Shown here: piece by piece, positions 17,370-28,316 of the stretch
How the letters are laid out: each line of letters starts with the position of its first letter
Position numbering within the stretch: position 1 is the first letter of the stretch
From: Oehlia diaphana
Taxonomy: Eukaryota > Glomeromycota > Glomeromycetes > Glomerales > Glomeraceae
Assembly (NCBI GenBank): GCA_003833135.1
Contig: QZLH01000868.1
Coordinates: 2,947-32,335, forward strand
Length of the DNA stretch: 29,389 bases
Direction: 5' to 3'
The notes under the pieces: model-generated
Told to the model about the DNA's origin: nothing
Database searches by the model: none
The model's input: the letters and a program-made list of their open reading frames with translations, nothing else
Program-made: the position numbers and the translations under genes

Positions 17370-20300
17370 ATGGATCACCCACCCACCTTTACATCTATTA
17401 ACGTGAGCTCGCTTATTAATAACCCTCCCGCGAGTGAGGCTGAAACTCCACCTATTAAAAGAAAACGTTTGACTCAAGCATGTGACGCGTGTCGTAAGAA
17501 AAAAGTGAAGTGTAGTGGTGAAAAACCAACTTGTAATAATTGTGCCCGACTTGGTGTAAATTGTACATACCTTCCTAGTACGCGTAAGAGAGGTCCAAGA
17601 GTTGGTTTGGTGGAAAGTTTGGAAAAACGTCTTCAACAAATGGAAAAACTTTTACAACCCCTTAAGGAACAAGGTCTTGTGGATGATAGTGAGATTGATG
17701 ATAAACCTATTGGTGGTTATTCCTCTTCTAAAAAACCACGATTAAGTTCTGATGATGTTTCTTTCTCTGCTCAGAATAATTCTTCCAATTATAATAAAAA
17801 TAATAACAACAATAATAATAACAAATCTGCATTTACTCCAACTACTAATTCTCAAAATGTTAGTCAATTTCAACAACCGTTTGGAAATTACAATAATTCA
17901 AATCAACAATCTCGACCATCTTATCAACAAAATGAATTCAACATATATTCTCAGCAAAAAAGTGAACCACAAATTAATCAATTACAAATGCCAAGTGATC
18001 AAATACAAAAAGTAATGGAACATCAAATTAATCATGATAACTCTCAAAAAAGTGAAAATGATTCAGCTGGTTCGGGAAAGGAGGATGATGAACTTATCTA
18101 TTTTGGAAAGACTTCTTTGTTAAAACCTGGTTTTCGTCATACTTCAGAGATTATGTGTAAGAATGTTGTTCCTCCTGAATCTCCAACAATTTCTGAAGGA
18201 TCATCCCAATCCGGTATTAATTCGGGTGATACTACTCCAATTCTTAATTCCCCGATTCCGAGAATTATCATAGCTAGTGATCATATACCAATAGAGATTA
18301 TTGAACATCTCGCTTCTTGTTTTTTCCGTTACATTGATATTCAACTTTCTATATTCCATGAAGCTACTTTTATGAGACAATTAAGACAAAATAAAGTATC
18401 TGCCTTTTTAGTATATGCCATGTGCGCAGTAAGTTCTAGGTAAAGAGTATTAACATAATTATATAATTATATATATATATATATATTTAAATTTATATTT
18501 ATATTTATAAATACATATAACTTATTTATCTCTCTACTTTTTTTTAGGTATGCTACTCATCCAGCTATTGTTCGTAAACCTCCTTATACGGCAGGTGAAC
18601 AATTTGCGAATGTGGCGACCAAGATGATATTGCAATCTTTCGATTATCCTTCCGTTGAATATGTTCAAGGTTTAATATCTTTTTGACCCTTGTAACAAAC
18701 ACTTTGATTTTGGCTATCTTCTGATTCAACTTTATTATTTTTAGCGTTTATTTTATTGACCCTCCACAATTTTGGTACCTGCAAGGGGCCAAGAGCTTGG
18801 ATGTACATTGGAATGGCCATAAGAATGGCACAAGAAATAGGCCTTCATAAGATAGACGAAACACCTTCGGGTGCACAGCCTGTAAAGCTTAAATCAGAAG
18901 CAACCTTTATACAAAAAGAAACTAAAAGGCGTATCTTTTGGGCGTGTTTCCTGCTTGATAGGTAATAAAATTTCTTATATCGTTGCGATCGTTGCGAGCA
19001 AAACTTTTTTTTTTCCAAATCTTACATTATAAGTCCGAAACTCCGAAACCCCCCCCCGAAAACCCCGAAACCTTAATTCGGAAATACTTTTGTGTATCAG
19101 ATTGGACGAAAATTAGTTTTTTTCCGCAATATATATAGTTGAAAAATTTTTTTTCTTTTTATATTTATATATATATATATATTTTTTTTTTGTGTTGTTA
19201 TTGTTTATTATTAGATACTCTGCGTGCGCACTTGGCAGACCTACATTGATAGATGAAGATGATTGTGATGTGAGATTGCCTTGTAATGAAGCCATCTGGA
19301 ATTATGATCATCCTTTTTCAAAATCATTGATCGAAGGATATTTTAATGAAGTTCACGTCAAGCGAGATTCACGTATAAATCTTACAAATAATGGATTATG
19401 CGCTTGTTTTATTAGCGTAGCAGCCTTACTTGGAAGAGTTACCCAGTTCGTAAATCGATCTAAACCAGCCAATTCATTACCACCTTGGGATCCACAATCT
19501 CAATTTTCTATATTGGCAAATGAATTAGATATGTGGTATAATTCATTGTCTCCTCATTACACTTACTCAAAAGAAAGACTTCAGAAATTAATGACAAATG
19601 GTACCGGGGTCATCTTTTCTTCATTACATTTACTATTCAATGCAACTGTAATTGTTCTGAATCGACCAAATATCGCAATTTTGCAAAATAATGAGGTCGG
19701 GGAACCACATCTAGAGTTCATGCGTGCATCAGCGGAACGTTGCAGCGCCGCAGCAAAAATAGTAGTTGCAATAGCTTCAGATATTCTTCAAAATGGATGT
19801 CAATGTTTTAGCCCTTATACTGTATACCCTATATTCGTATCCACCACAATTCTCATTAATGATACTTACAGTTCAAAAATTTCGGTCGCAGAAGAAGCTA
19901 AAATGAATTTATCAACAGTTGAAAAATATTTGACAACAATGGGACCTTATTGGGCGATGGGTAATAAATTCTTGTGCATGATTAATGAAATGCGAAAAAT
20001 GAGAGCTGAACAAGAAGAGAAAAATAATAATATTTTTAATAATAATTTGAACCCGGAACAAATGAATGATATGACTATAAGTACGGATGCAGGACTTTTA
20101 GCATACTGGAATCGTACCAATAACGCAGCAACTACTGGGACTAATAATAATAATTTGGGGGATATTTCATCTATTATATTACCTGAAGAATTCGCTTCAC
20201 CACGTTGGTTGGGAAGCATTAACGAACCATCTGTTCCAAATGACACGTTTTCTAGTTTCCTTCGTTCTACTGGACCCTTTACTCCAAGAACATTATCACG

Positions 20301-20592
20301 TATTTTAAAAACAAAACCTGGGGAAAATTCAACGGATAATGATTATTTTACTCAAGATACAGCAGTAGCTTTCAATAATTTTCCACCACCTGTTTATGAA
20401 GGATACCCAATGATAGATTTGCCATTATTACAAAATTTCGATTGGAACATGTCAGAAAGAGATTTTATATTAAATCGTCCACTTAAACATTGGAGTTCGA
20501 TTAATGGTTCAACAAATGATGATTCTACAAATGATTCTAGGTCCATGTCTACTTCAACTGTTTCCAGTTCCACTCCAAATGGTTCTGCTTGA
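17370..20592 (+). CDS. Zn2Cys6 fungal-specific transcription factor (four exons)
   Basis: Spliced CDS 17370-18439, 18548-18669, 18745-18961 and 19215-20592 encodes 928 aa. All introns are GT-AG with matching phases: GTAAAG (108 nt), GTTTAA (75 nt) and GTAATA (253 nt). A basic KRKR (30-33) precedes a Zn2Cys6 binuclear cluster with cysteines 38, 41, 48, 55, 58 and 65 (CX2CX6CX6CX2CX6C). After it come a basic linker and a short leucine-zipper-like coiled coil (about 79-96). Residues 115-230 are Asn/Gln-rich, activation-type low complexity. Residues about 305-520 are the Fungal_trans regulatory domain, with SRYATHP and FWACFLLDRYSACALGRP. The C-terminal tail is Ser/Thr/Asn-rich. Such proteins bind CGG-type sites as dimers in the nucleus and regulate metabolic genes; the target here cannot be told. 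The ATG context (AAACATGG) is good. The gene looks intact. Confidence 0.94.
17790..17824 (+). repeat. In-frame AAT/AAC trinucleotide repeat (poly-Asn)
   Basis: A trinucleotide tract of AAT and AAC codons encodes a run of eight asparagines inside the transcription factor, followed by a Gln/Asn-rich stretch. It adds a disordered polar segment and is likely to vary in length between strains. Confidence 0.85.
18962..19214 (+). other. Third intron of the Zn2Cys6 gene, with C-rich insertion
   Basis: At 253 nt it is two to three times the length of the other introns in this gene. It contains GTCCGAAACTCCGAAACC followed by a C9 run and further CCGAAA words (about 19032-19085), then T/TA-rich sequence before TTATTAG. 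GTCCGAAACTCCGA also occurs at about 25129-25142 in distant spacer, which suggests that a dispersed repeat entered the intron. Confidence 0.75.
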
Positions 20593-20874
20593 GTATATAT
20601 ATATAATAGGGATTGATTTATATATGCTAATTAATCTCTCTATCATGTCCCCAAAAAAATTTCAAGCTTACCATCTTTTACCAAACTTAATAGGTCAACA
20701 CAATAATAATTCATTCATTATTATACGGTAAGGGTAAGATGTTTTAAATATATTAGATTTTCTTTCTTTTTTTTTTTTGTAATATAGGATTTTTTTTAGA
20801 AATGTATGAATATATAAGAAAAAAAATGTAATATAGCTTTTTTTTTTAAAAAAAAAAAAAAAAAAAAAAATATT

Positions 20875-20912
<38 letters not shown>

Positions 20913-22560
20913 TAAGTATCAAATTTTGGTATGAAAATTAAAATTTTTTTTAAAAAAAAATATAATAATTTTTTTCGCTTTTTTTTTTTTTTTAGTAAAA
21001 AAAAAAAAAAGTAATTTATGCGTTCAAAAGGAGAGATACATATGAAAAAAAAAAAACAAAATAAATTTGTATGATATGACTTTCTTTGAACAAAACTTAC
21101 TTGAGAAAAAAAGAAAATATTCGTAAACAAATTTCATCATTAACTTTTTTTGAAATTTTTTTTTTTTTATTTCTATTTAAAAAAAAAAAAAAATACTTTT
21201 TTATAACATTGCTAAAAATAGTACGCGTTCTACAAAATAACATTAAGATTCAAAAAAAACCCTTTCGCTTTTTTTTTAAAATCCAGAGTTTTGATTTTTT
21301 TAACATTCCCGATTTCCCCGACTTCATTATACTATCATTATTTCTTATTATTCTGTCGTGCAAAAAATCTGACTCACATTACACATCTATATAAGTTCTA
21401 TTTTTAACTATATAATTATAACATATTATAACTATATTTATATGTAATATATATATATGTATATATATAAAATATCAGATATCAAAAAATTAAATACTTG
21501 TGTCTTTAAAAAAGAAAATGACATTTTGATCTACATATTATTTGTTTATTTCCTTTACAAGAAAATTTTTACTCGATTCTAAAAGTAACTTTTTTTTTTT
21601 ATAGATCTTTTACTTTATCGGAGTTCGATTTTCTGACGATTACAATGATGAGATAATATGAGATAATATGATTACAAAAGTTAAAAATAATATATGTTTC
21701 TCGATTAATTAGACAAAAAAAGACAAAAAAGGGTATGCAGATCTAAAAAGAAAATAGCAAATTTAGTAATCATTAGACATATGTTTGCGTTACACGAAAA
21801 AGACCTACAAAAAAAAAAAATTTTTTTTTTTTTTTACGACGCAGACACACAGCAATGAATTTCTTCCCTGGAATTACGATAAGTGATTTTTTCTTTTAAG
21901 CACATAATTATAATAATCATTTTTTATAATAGTTATTTTTTTATAATAATTATTTTTTATAATAATTATTTATAACATTTTATTTATTTTTTTTATAATA
22001 TTTATTTTTATAATATATTTATTTTTTTTTATAATTGTATTTATAGAATTTTTAGAAAAAAATAAATTTCTTCGGATCTGTATAATTTATATGGAAAAAG
22101 TACGATAATAATGATGCTTTAGTACTACGATAATATGGTTATTTAAAATTGTATGAAATTTCCATATTCATTAAGTTCATCTTCAAGGTTGGGGAAAAGT
22201 TTTATTCGTTATTATCTTGTCATTTTTTACATTTATTAAAAGATTAATTCTTTTAAACGATATCAGATATAGAAATTTCGCTCATTCTCATGTAACAAAT
22301 CAAAATTCATCGATTTTTTAACACGCACGTCTTGACACCAGGGTTTCCGTCAGAAATGTTTTCTAGCGAAAAAAAAATTATTATTAATTTATATGATTAT
22401 CGTAAATAAACAAATACGTCCCGGTAAGGTCGGTAAGTTCAAATCATTTTAATATTGATGTTTTACGTTATTAGCACGCACTCGGGAAAAAGTGTAAATC
22501 TAATTATTGTACGTTTCAACACATTTTATTTTTTTTTTTTAAAAAAAAATAATCTTTGAA
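20593..22560. other. Gene-free spacer with many homopolymers
   Basis: It contains paired poly-A/poly-T runs at about 20840-20905 and 20985-21012. There is a duplicated GAGATAATAT (21650-21670) and duplicated AGACAAAAAA (21712-21730). At about 21920-22035 a degenerate ATAATAATTATTTTTT tandem repeat of roughly 16-bp period occurs. Open frames here are Lys/Phe-rich artefacts of homopolymers. I support no gene. Confidence 0.6.
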
Positions 22561-22607
22561 ATGATAAAAATGATAACAATGATAACAATGATAAAATCTC
22601 AATAATC
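22561..22607. repeat. 9-bp tandem repeats just past a stop codon
   Basis: ATGATAACA-type units (about four) are followed by two copies of ATCTCAATA. The array lies immediately downstream, in gene orientation, of the minus-strand gene ending at 22608, so it should be in its 3' untranslated region. It is probably slippage-generated. Confidence 0.75.
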
Positions 22608-23240
22608 TCAATAATCACAAATTCCAATTCCAGCTTTTTTTAAGATAATATCACGATTAAGATAATTTGTAATTGTAATACTATTAGTATAAATTGATTC
22701 TGCAAATGTAATTTTCGAATTTGGAAAATGTGATATAAAATATTCTTTAATATCTTTACCAAACACTGAAATAACATATTTTCCATTAAAATGAAATTGA
22801 TTAAATTCACCACAACGATCGTTATCATTACAAAATTCAATAGTAATTGGTTCACCTATCAATCTTGCATTATTTTCATAAATCTTAATTTCGATAGTGT
22901 TAATAAAATCACGTAAAATTTTTCCTCCAGAATCATATGACTCATTCACATAATCCTCACTTACGGTTTTCGTTAATTTCTAACGTATATAAAAAAGGTT
23001 TTAACGTAAAAAAATAAAATTTTATTCTTCCTTTAAAAAATTTAAAAAAAATTTGATAATTACCGTATGATTCATATGATTCGTATGATTTGGAGTTTGG
23101 CATGAACAAGATTGTATAGATCGAATAATAATAGGTTTATAAATAATTTGACTTGACTTTATTAATAATGTAGATTGATTTTTGGTGATAGAGAAATTCT
23201 TTGAATAAGATAGAGTACGGTTTAATAATATTTGAGCCAT
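22608..23240 (-). CDS. Two-exon gene for a small protein with a mitochondrial-type presequence
   Basis: Minus strand, exon 1 23240-23064 and exon 2 22979-22608, joined by an 84-nt intron with GTAATT donor and TTAG acceptor, both phase 0; product 182 aa. The first 59 residues contain no Asp or Glu, with six spaced Arg/Lys and many Ser/Thr, as in a mitochondrial matrix-targeting sequence. They end with two close cysteines (SCSC). Residues 60-182 are a mixed alpha/beta-like domain with the NDNDRCGEFNQF and GKYVISVFGK segments and the C-terminus KKAGIGICDY. I do not recognise the family. Without splicing, exon 2 has no ATG, only an in-frame GTG, so the spliced model is needed. The start is ATG in the context AAATATGG. 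Import into mitochondria is inference from composition. Confidence 0.72.
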
Positions 23241-24203
23241 ATTTCGAACTCAAGTACTCGATCTTATAGTATCAAAATATATTTGCATATATATGAAAAA
23301 ATTTTTTTTTTTGTTTCAAATTCATATGTTGTACGATGACATAAAGAGTAAAGTACTATAGAAATTAGAAAAAAATGTATGCGTCATATCAGATATAGAA
23401 ACATGATGCACTTGATATGACCATGGTATTTTGGATATACTGTATCTATATACTTCAATATACTCAATATACTTGTATTCGATCTCATCTCACCATATAT
23501 TGAGCATATTATAACATTTATTGATCATACACCTCATATGCCGATATATCTATCTTAAACCTATATTTCCACTTTGCTTATGAACGCTTCACCGTATGTA
23601 CACTACGTATGGTACAGTATATCATTAATTTACTGCATATAGTTGTGATTTGTGAACCTCTTATATTGGGTGACGATATTACTGTGTGATTCGCTAAAAA
23701 TATTCATAAACGTACTGTGCATGTATTAATTGTTGTTAAATAATAATTTCTAAATTTCGGGATATTTCAAAGTATTATCCCGACTTAACATATTATGCCG
23801 AACGTTGAAGTATATTCTATTGGTACCAAAAAAAAAAATGTTGAAGTATATTCTACGCTAGATGAAAATCTATGAATATTCAAAATAAATACTTTTATAA
23901 GTTCTCATCATATATTTCTCATAAATTATAATTACAATCTTTTTATTTATAGATCTCATCACACACACGACAAAAATCCTGTAATTTTTGTATGATCGTT
24001 AACGGAACACAGAATATTACATGTATTCAGATACGTCAAATTACTTTTATACTATGATTTGATCGTTTTCGAAATTCAAAAGTTATTAACCAATCACATT
24101 AAATAATTCGGTAATAAAGTACTTTACAGTACTTTACGGTATAGTTATCCTCAGATTTTGAAAATTTCGGGTTTGATTTACCGAATTACATTGGTTTTGT
24201 TCT
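23241..24203. other. Gene-free spacer
   Basis: AT-rich sequence with many short TATATAC words and no gene. GTTGAAGTATATTCTA occurs twice (23804-23819 and 23840-23855), a 16-bp direct duplication separated by an A11 run. The region directly left of 23340 should hold the promoter of the minus-strand gene. Confidence 0.6.
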
Positions 24204-24293
24204 TTAACACCATCGTCTGGAAGCCTGACACCAGTTCAAACCATCGTCTGGAATTCTAACACCATTGTCTGGAAGTTTAACACCATCGTCTTA
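24204..24293. repeat. Minisatellite of about 21-bp units, four copies
   Basis: The core CATCGTCTGGAA recurs starting at 24211, 24242, 24263 (CATTGTCTGGAA) and 24284 (last copy truncated after CATCGTCT). Spacings are 31, 21 and 21 bp. The full unit is about TTTAACACCATCGTCTGGAAG. It is non-coding and too short and irregular to be anything but a small minisatellite. Confidence 0.85.
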
Positions 24294-25969
24294 CGACCCG
24301 TCTTACAACTTTCGGACCAAAACAAATACCTCGATATTTAAAACTTTATATGGTGAAAAGTTAATTTTAGTGTAAATTTCTTTAGTCATGCGTTTTGACA
24401 AAATAAATTAACAAATATTTTATTATTATTATTTTATTACATATCAAAAGCAAAAATTTTCCCATATAAACATAATTATTCATGAAAATATTATATTGAA
24501 TATGGTTAAAAAATTATAAAGCACTAAATAATTTAGAATAATCATAATAATTTCCTTTTTCATGTGCATACATACATACATGCATAAAAATTACCTTTTA
24601 AACCTTAATTATTTTCTTTATTATTAAATTCTTTGTATGGTTAATAAACCTGGTTTTTCTTTTAGTAATTTACAATTTTTTATTAATAATATTTAATAAA
24701 TATTTAACCTTTTGAGAACTAGAGGAAGACATGTTTTTTATTACTTGTAAGAGGATTTTTTAATTTTTAGAATTTATTGTATCTTTGTTCTCCAAATACG
24801 GCATCAATGCGCGCCCCTTCTTTTTGTCCTTTTATTTAATAAGAAAAAATAAACAAGAAAAGGTTAAAAAAGAAAAATAAGTAAGAAAAAGGGGAAAAGG
24901 CAATTAAGTATCCATCCATCCTAAAACAAATTGTTCAATAAAACTAATACCGAATCCACTTTTAGAATTTAATGGATCATGATACCATTTTTACATTTAA
25001 TTTCGCTTCTTGAATAAAACTTATAAGTAATAACATTCTTTGCACCAATAATAAGTTAATTTCAATTATCTTCTAAGCAAGAATTGGAATAATTGTAAGA
25101 TTTTTTAAATAACATTGTTTAGTTGCGAGTCCGAAACTCCGATTGAACGAAACAATTAAAAATTCGCTGATCTGGTTGTTAACCAAAATTAGTGTATCGC
25201 GCAACCAAATGGCGATCTTGTAATTCATGTGGACGTCATAAACGACAAATCTAATTTTGTTTTTACCTTTTTAGTATTAATCTATATTTCATTTAACTAC
25301 CAATGGTAATTTTTTTGATAGCGTAATTGAATTATCACTCAAAGGATTATATTTTATCCACATATATACTGTACGATTTCACATGAAATTTTAAAATATC
25401 CTAAATTAGTTTTTTTTATATTTAGAAAATTTTGACTTATTAATAGAATATGTTTACGGGATAATATGTACAACACAATCTCTAGATTAAGGTTCTAGAC
25501 AAATTTAGAACATGGTTCCATAAAAAAAAGGAAAGCTTTTATACGACATTCATTTTTTTTATATAGTAATCTTTGATCACACGTTTTAAACTACTATCTC
25601 CATGAAATCTTTGTTTGACTTTTACGTGATTTAGGAGGGATTGGGAAGATATTTTATTATTATGGAAGGTATAGGAGATATGGGAATCATTATTAGAAAG
25701 GTGCGGAAACGATATTTAAATTATTATGAAGGTGCGAAAACCATGGGAATATTTTTGCCTTATTATTAATGAGAAATAGGATAAAAACGGAAAAAAAAAA
25801 ATTTTCTATCTTGGGAATGGCTGAAACTTAAAATCTGATAATTTTATTCTAGGATTGGTTAGATAAAGATAATTAGTTATTTTACTAGATTTATACATCA
25901 TTATGTAATTATATAGTGAATCTCTCAGTATTATGATGCCCAAAAAAAGTAAATAAAGACTTTTTGTCG
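24294..25969. other. Gene-free spacer
   Basis: No supportable gene or RNA. GTCCGAAACTCCGA at about 25129 repeats a word inside the third intron of the transcription-factor gene. GGTGCGGAAAC and GGTGCGAAAAC words at about 25700-25740 are embedded in a loose tandem arrangement with TTATTATTATGGAAGG-like sequence (about 25655-25770). Confidence 0.55.
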
Positions 25970-26275
25970 CCACATATTTCAGATGTTGAATTTCTCGACC
26001 TGCCACAAAAGAGCTTGGTATTGTGGCTGCGGCAAAACTTGGCCATTGGCTAGCCAAAATTGGCTTGGTCAAAATTGTCAAAATGGCAAAATGGCTATAC
26101 GGTATATGTTTTGGTCACAAAAACGAGCCAAATAGCCATATCAGCAAATATGTGATAGAAAGGTGATAAATAATATAAGCCGTAGCATATGTCATAACTT
26201 CGTAAGAAAGGCGTCGCTTTTAATATTATCTAATGTGTGAAATTTTCGTTGTATGGCAAGCCAAAAGTTTGGCAT
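25970..26275. repeat. Foldback DNA rich in GCCAAA/TTTGGC
   Basis: CACATATTTCAGAT near 25971-25984 pairs imperfectly with the reverse complement of ATCAGCAAATATGTG (about 26139-26153), giving weak terminal inverted repeats. Inside are AGCCAAAATTGGCT (about 26054-26067) and degenerate CAAAATTGGC/CAAAATGGC units. GCCAAAAGTTTGGC (26260-26273) lies to the right. All three plus frames are open for long stretches because the repeats lack stops. I read it as a decayed non-autonomous element, not a gene. Confidence 0.4.
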
Positions 26276-28316
26276 CCTTTTTTTAATGTAAAGTTTTGAT
26301 ACACATTAGTAAGATTTCACATTAGCAAAAGTATTACAAAATGTTAACTATAAAATTACGTACGTGTTTTTTTGATTTATTCTTAAAAAATATTTATTAT
26401 ACACAAATCTATACTAATAAGTATACTGTATTCGTAATTAATTTGACGCTAAAAAAAAATTAAAAGTTGAATTTGTCTTACATTTTAAGAAAGAATTGTC
26501 TTTATCCAGATAACATCAATAATTTATATAGGAATTTGCGAGGTTAGTAAAAATGGTTAATTTAAAATGAATGTAATGAATGTGTAAAGTGCATTACGCG
26601 ATGATACACAATAATGTTTAATGTGTTTTTTGAATATGGACCATATTATCCTAAGTAATCGACGAAACTCAAATTGATCGATCAAAATTCATAATTCGGG
26701 CCAGAATTACTATTGGAAAATCTGAGTTTTTGACAATCAGAACACATGATCAATTTATATGTAATCAAAATCTTTGATCACGCGTAAATTTTTTTTTTTT
26801 CATTTCAATAGTAAATTAATTTTGTCTGAATAATAATTTTTTGTTTGTAAAATGTCTTAATTGTTCGAAAGTAATCAAACACATAATATAAACATTGTGC
26901 GTTCTGCGATAGAATAGGCCTTAGTTTCAATTCGTTAGCTGTTAGCTTTTTTTGATCGTTATCTCATCTTTTCATTAATTCAATATGTATATTCAGGCAT
27001 TTTTTCTCCTATACCTTTGCAAATCATAATGTAAGATAAAATCATTAACGAAGGATAAATTTTCAGTAAAATTAGGATTTTGGAAATGGCTTAGGATATT
27101 AGCGGTAACTACTGTATATACTGTATACTATATACTAAAAGCTGAACTATTTTCAGTATATGGTCAATAAATTTCGGCATATGAGGAGTTTCGGCACCAA
27201 ACTATAGTTTTCATAATTTAAATAAGCAAAATATCTAACCACTTGAAAACAAGGCAGCTGTTACTCGTACCCCTTCATCTGCAGTCATGATCTATCACGT
27301 TAAGCGGTTTATTAATTTTACTGGCCATTCGTTGAAAAATGAAAGTTAAATGATAAACTAGTTTAACTAGAAAGGATTCGATTAAAGAGTGAGAAAATGT
27401 ATTTTTCATCATCAGTCTGCAAGGAGAAATTAGGAATACTTAGTTTATCTTCATAACAACACATGTATTCTTCTATATTTCATATTATACACATGTAAGT
27501 CTGAAATCATGCTTAATATAAGCACTTTTAAAAAAATATTTGGGAGTTCTATTAGCAATGTTTTTTAATAGTATCAAGTTCTCAAGATCATGGCGTTAAC
27601 TTCAAATTTGATTAATGATCTTACCACCCAAAATAACTTTCTTCATTAAGCGAGGCAAGAGAAAATAAAATAAAGTAAAAAGAAACATTAAATTCTAAGT
27701 TACTGTATTTATATTACTAAATTTCGTATTAACGTGATTGTAGATCGTCCAATCACGCATGGTTTACTATAAGAGAGGTACGAATAACAAAAGTAGGGTA
27801 TGAATAGGCCGCCAAAAACAAAGAAACAGTATCTCAAAATACCAAGTAGCTTTTAACTTTCACGTAATCACATAATATAGACTTGCTTGTCTCTAATAAG
27901 TTCATCTATGTCCGGGAAAATCCAACAATAAGGAAAAATGTATTAATAAAAAATAGTATTATACAGATTGAAGCAAATGAATTTATTTCTATTAGTTATG
28001 TAGTAATTATGCTCATCTAAGTTAAAAAAAACAAATTTCTGTTTAAATTTTTTATATACAATTAATTTTAGTAAATTCATATCTTCTTCTATTAAAATCA
28101 TGACGCAAAATCTCAATCAAATTTCTTCATTTCTTATTCAAATAAAATCAATTGTTTAATACATTAATTATTTCCAATCATCTAGATCATATAGCTTTAG
28201 CAGAGAAAAAAAAGGATATTATTCACTATAATTCCTGTCAATAAGTTGAATTCTTTAAAAAAAGTATAATCATAAAACATATTCAAGAAATACTTAGCCA
28301 TCCATTCACCAAAATC
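26276..28316. other. Gene-free spacer
   Basis: No supportable gene. An isolated 36-codon plus-strand frame at 27239-27349 has coding-like composition (it includes KAAVTRTPSSAVMIYHVKRF) but no ATG before its middle and no domain. The stretch left of 28316 would be the downstream flank of the broken minus-strand gene. Confidence 0.5.

Noticed and set aside
20695..21394. Lys/Phe-rich frames after the transcription factor
   Set aside because: They are translations of A and T homopolymers on both strands with no protein-like composition.
22640..22855. 71-codon minus-strand frame within exon 2 of the mitochondrial-type gene
   Set aside because: Alternative-frame shadow of the exon, which joins in phase with exon 1.
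22608..22949. Unspliced 113-residue protein starting at an in-frame GTG
   Set aside because: GTG starts are not expected in a fungal nuclear gene, and a phase-matched intron joins this frame to an upstream ATG exon.
24204..24293. CRISPR-like reading of the 21-bp repeats
   Set aside because: Units are contiguous and degenerate with no unique spacers of constant size, and the genome is eukaryotic.
25806..26081. 91-codon minus-strand frame
   Set aside because: It overlaps GCCAAA-type foldback DNA in which several frames on both strands are open; no recognised domain.
27239..27349. 36-codon plus-strand frame with coding-like composition
   Set aside because: No start, no neighbouring exon and no family; kept only as a note in the spacer entry.
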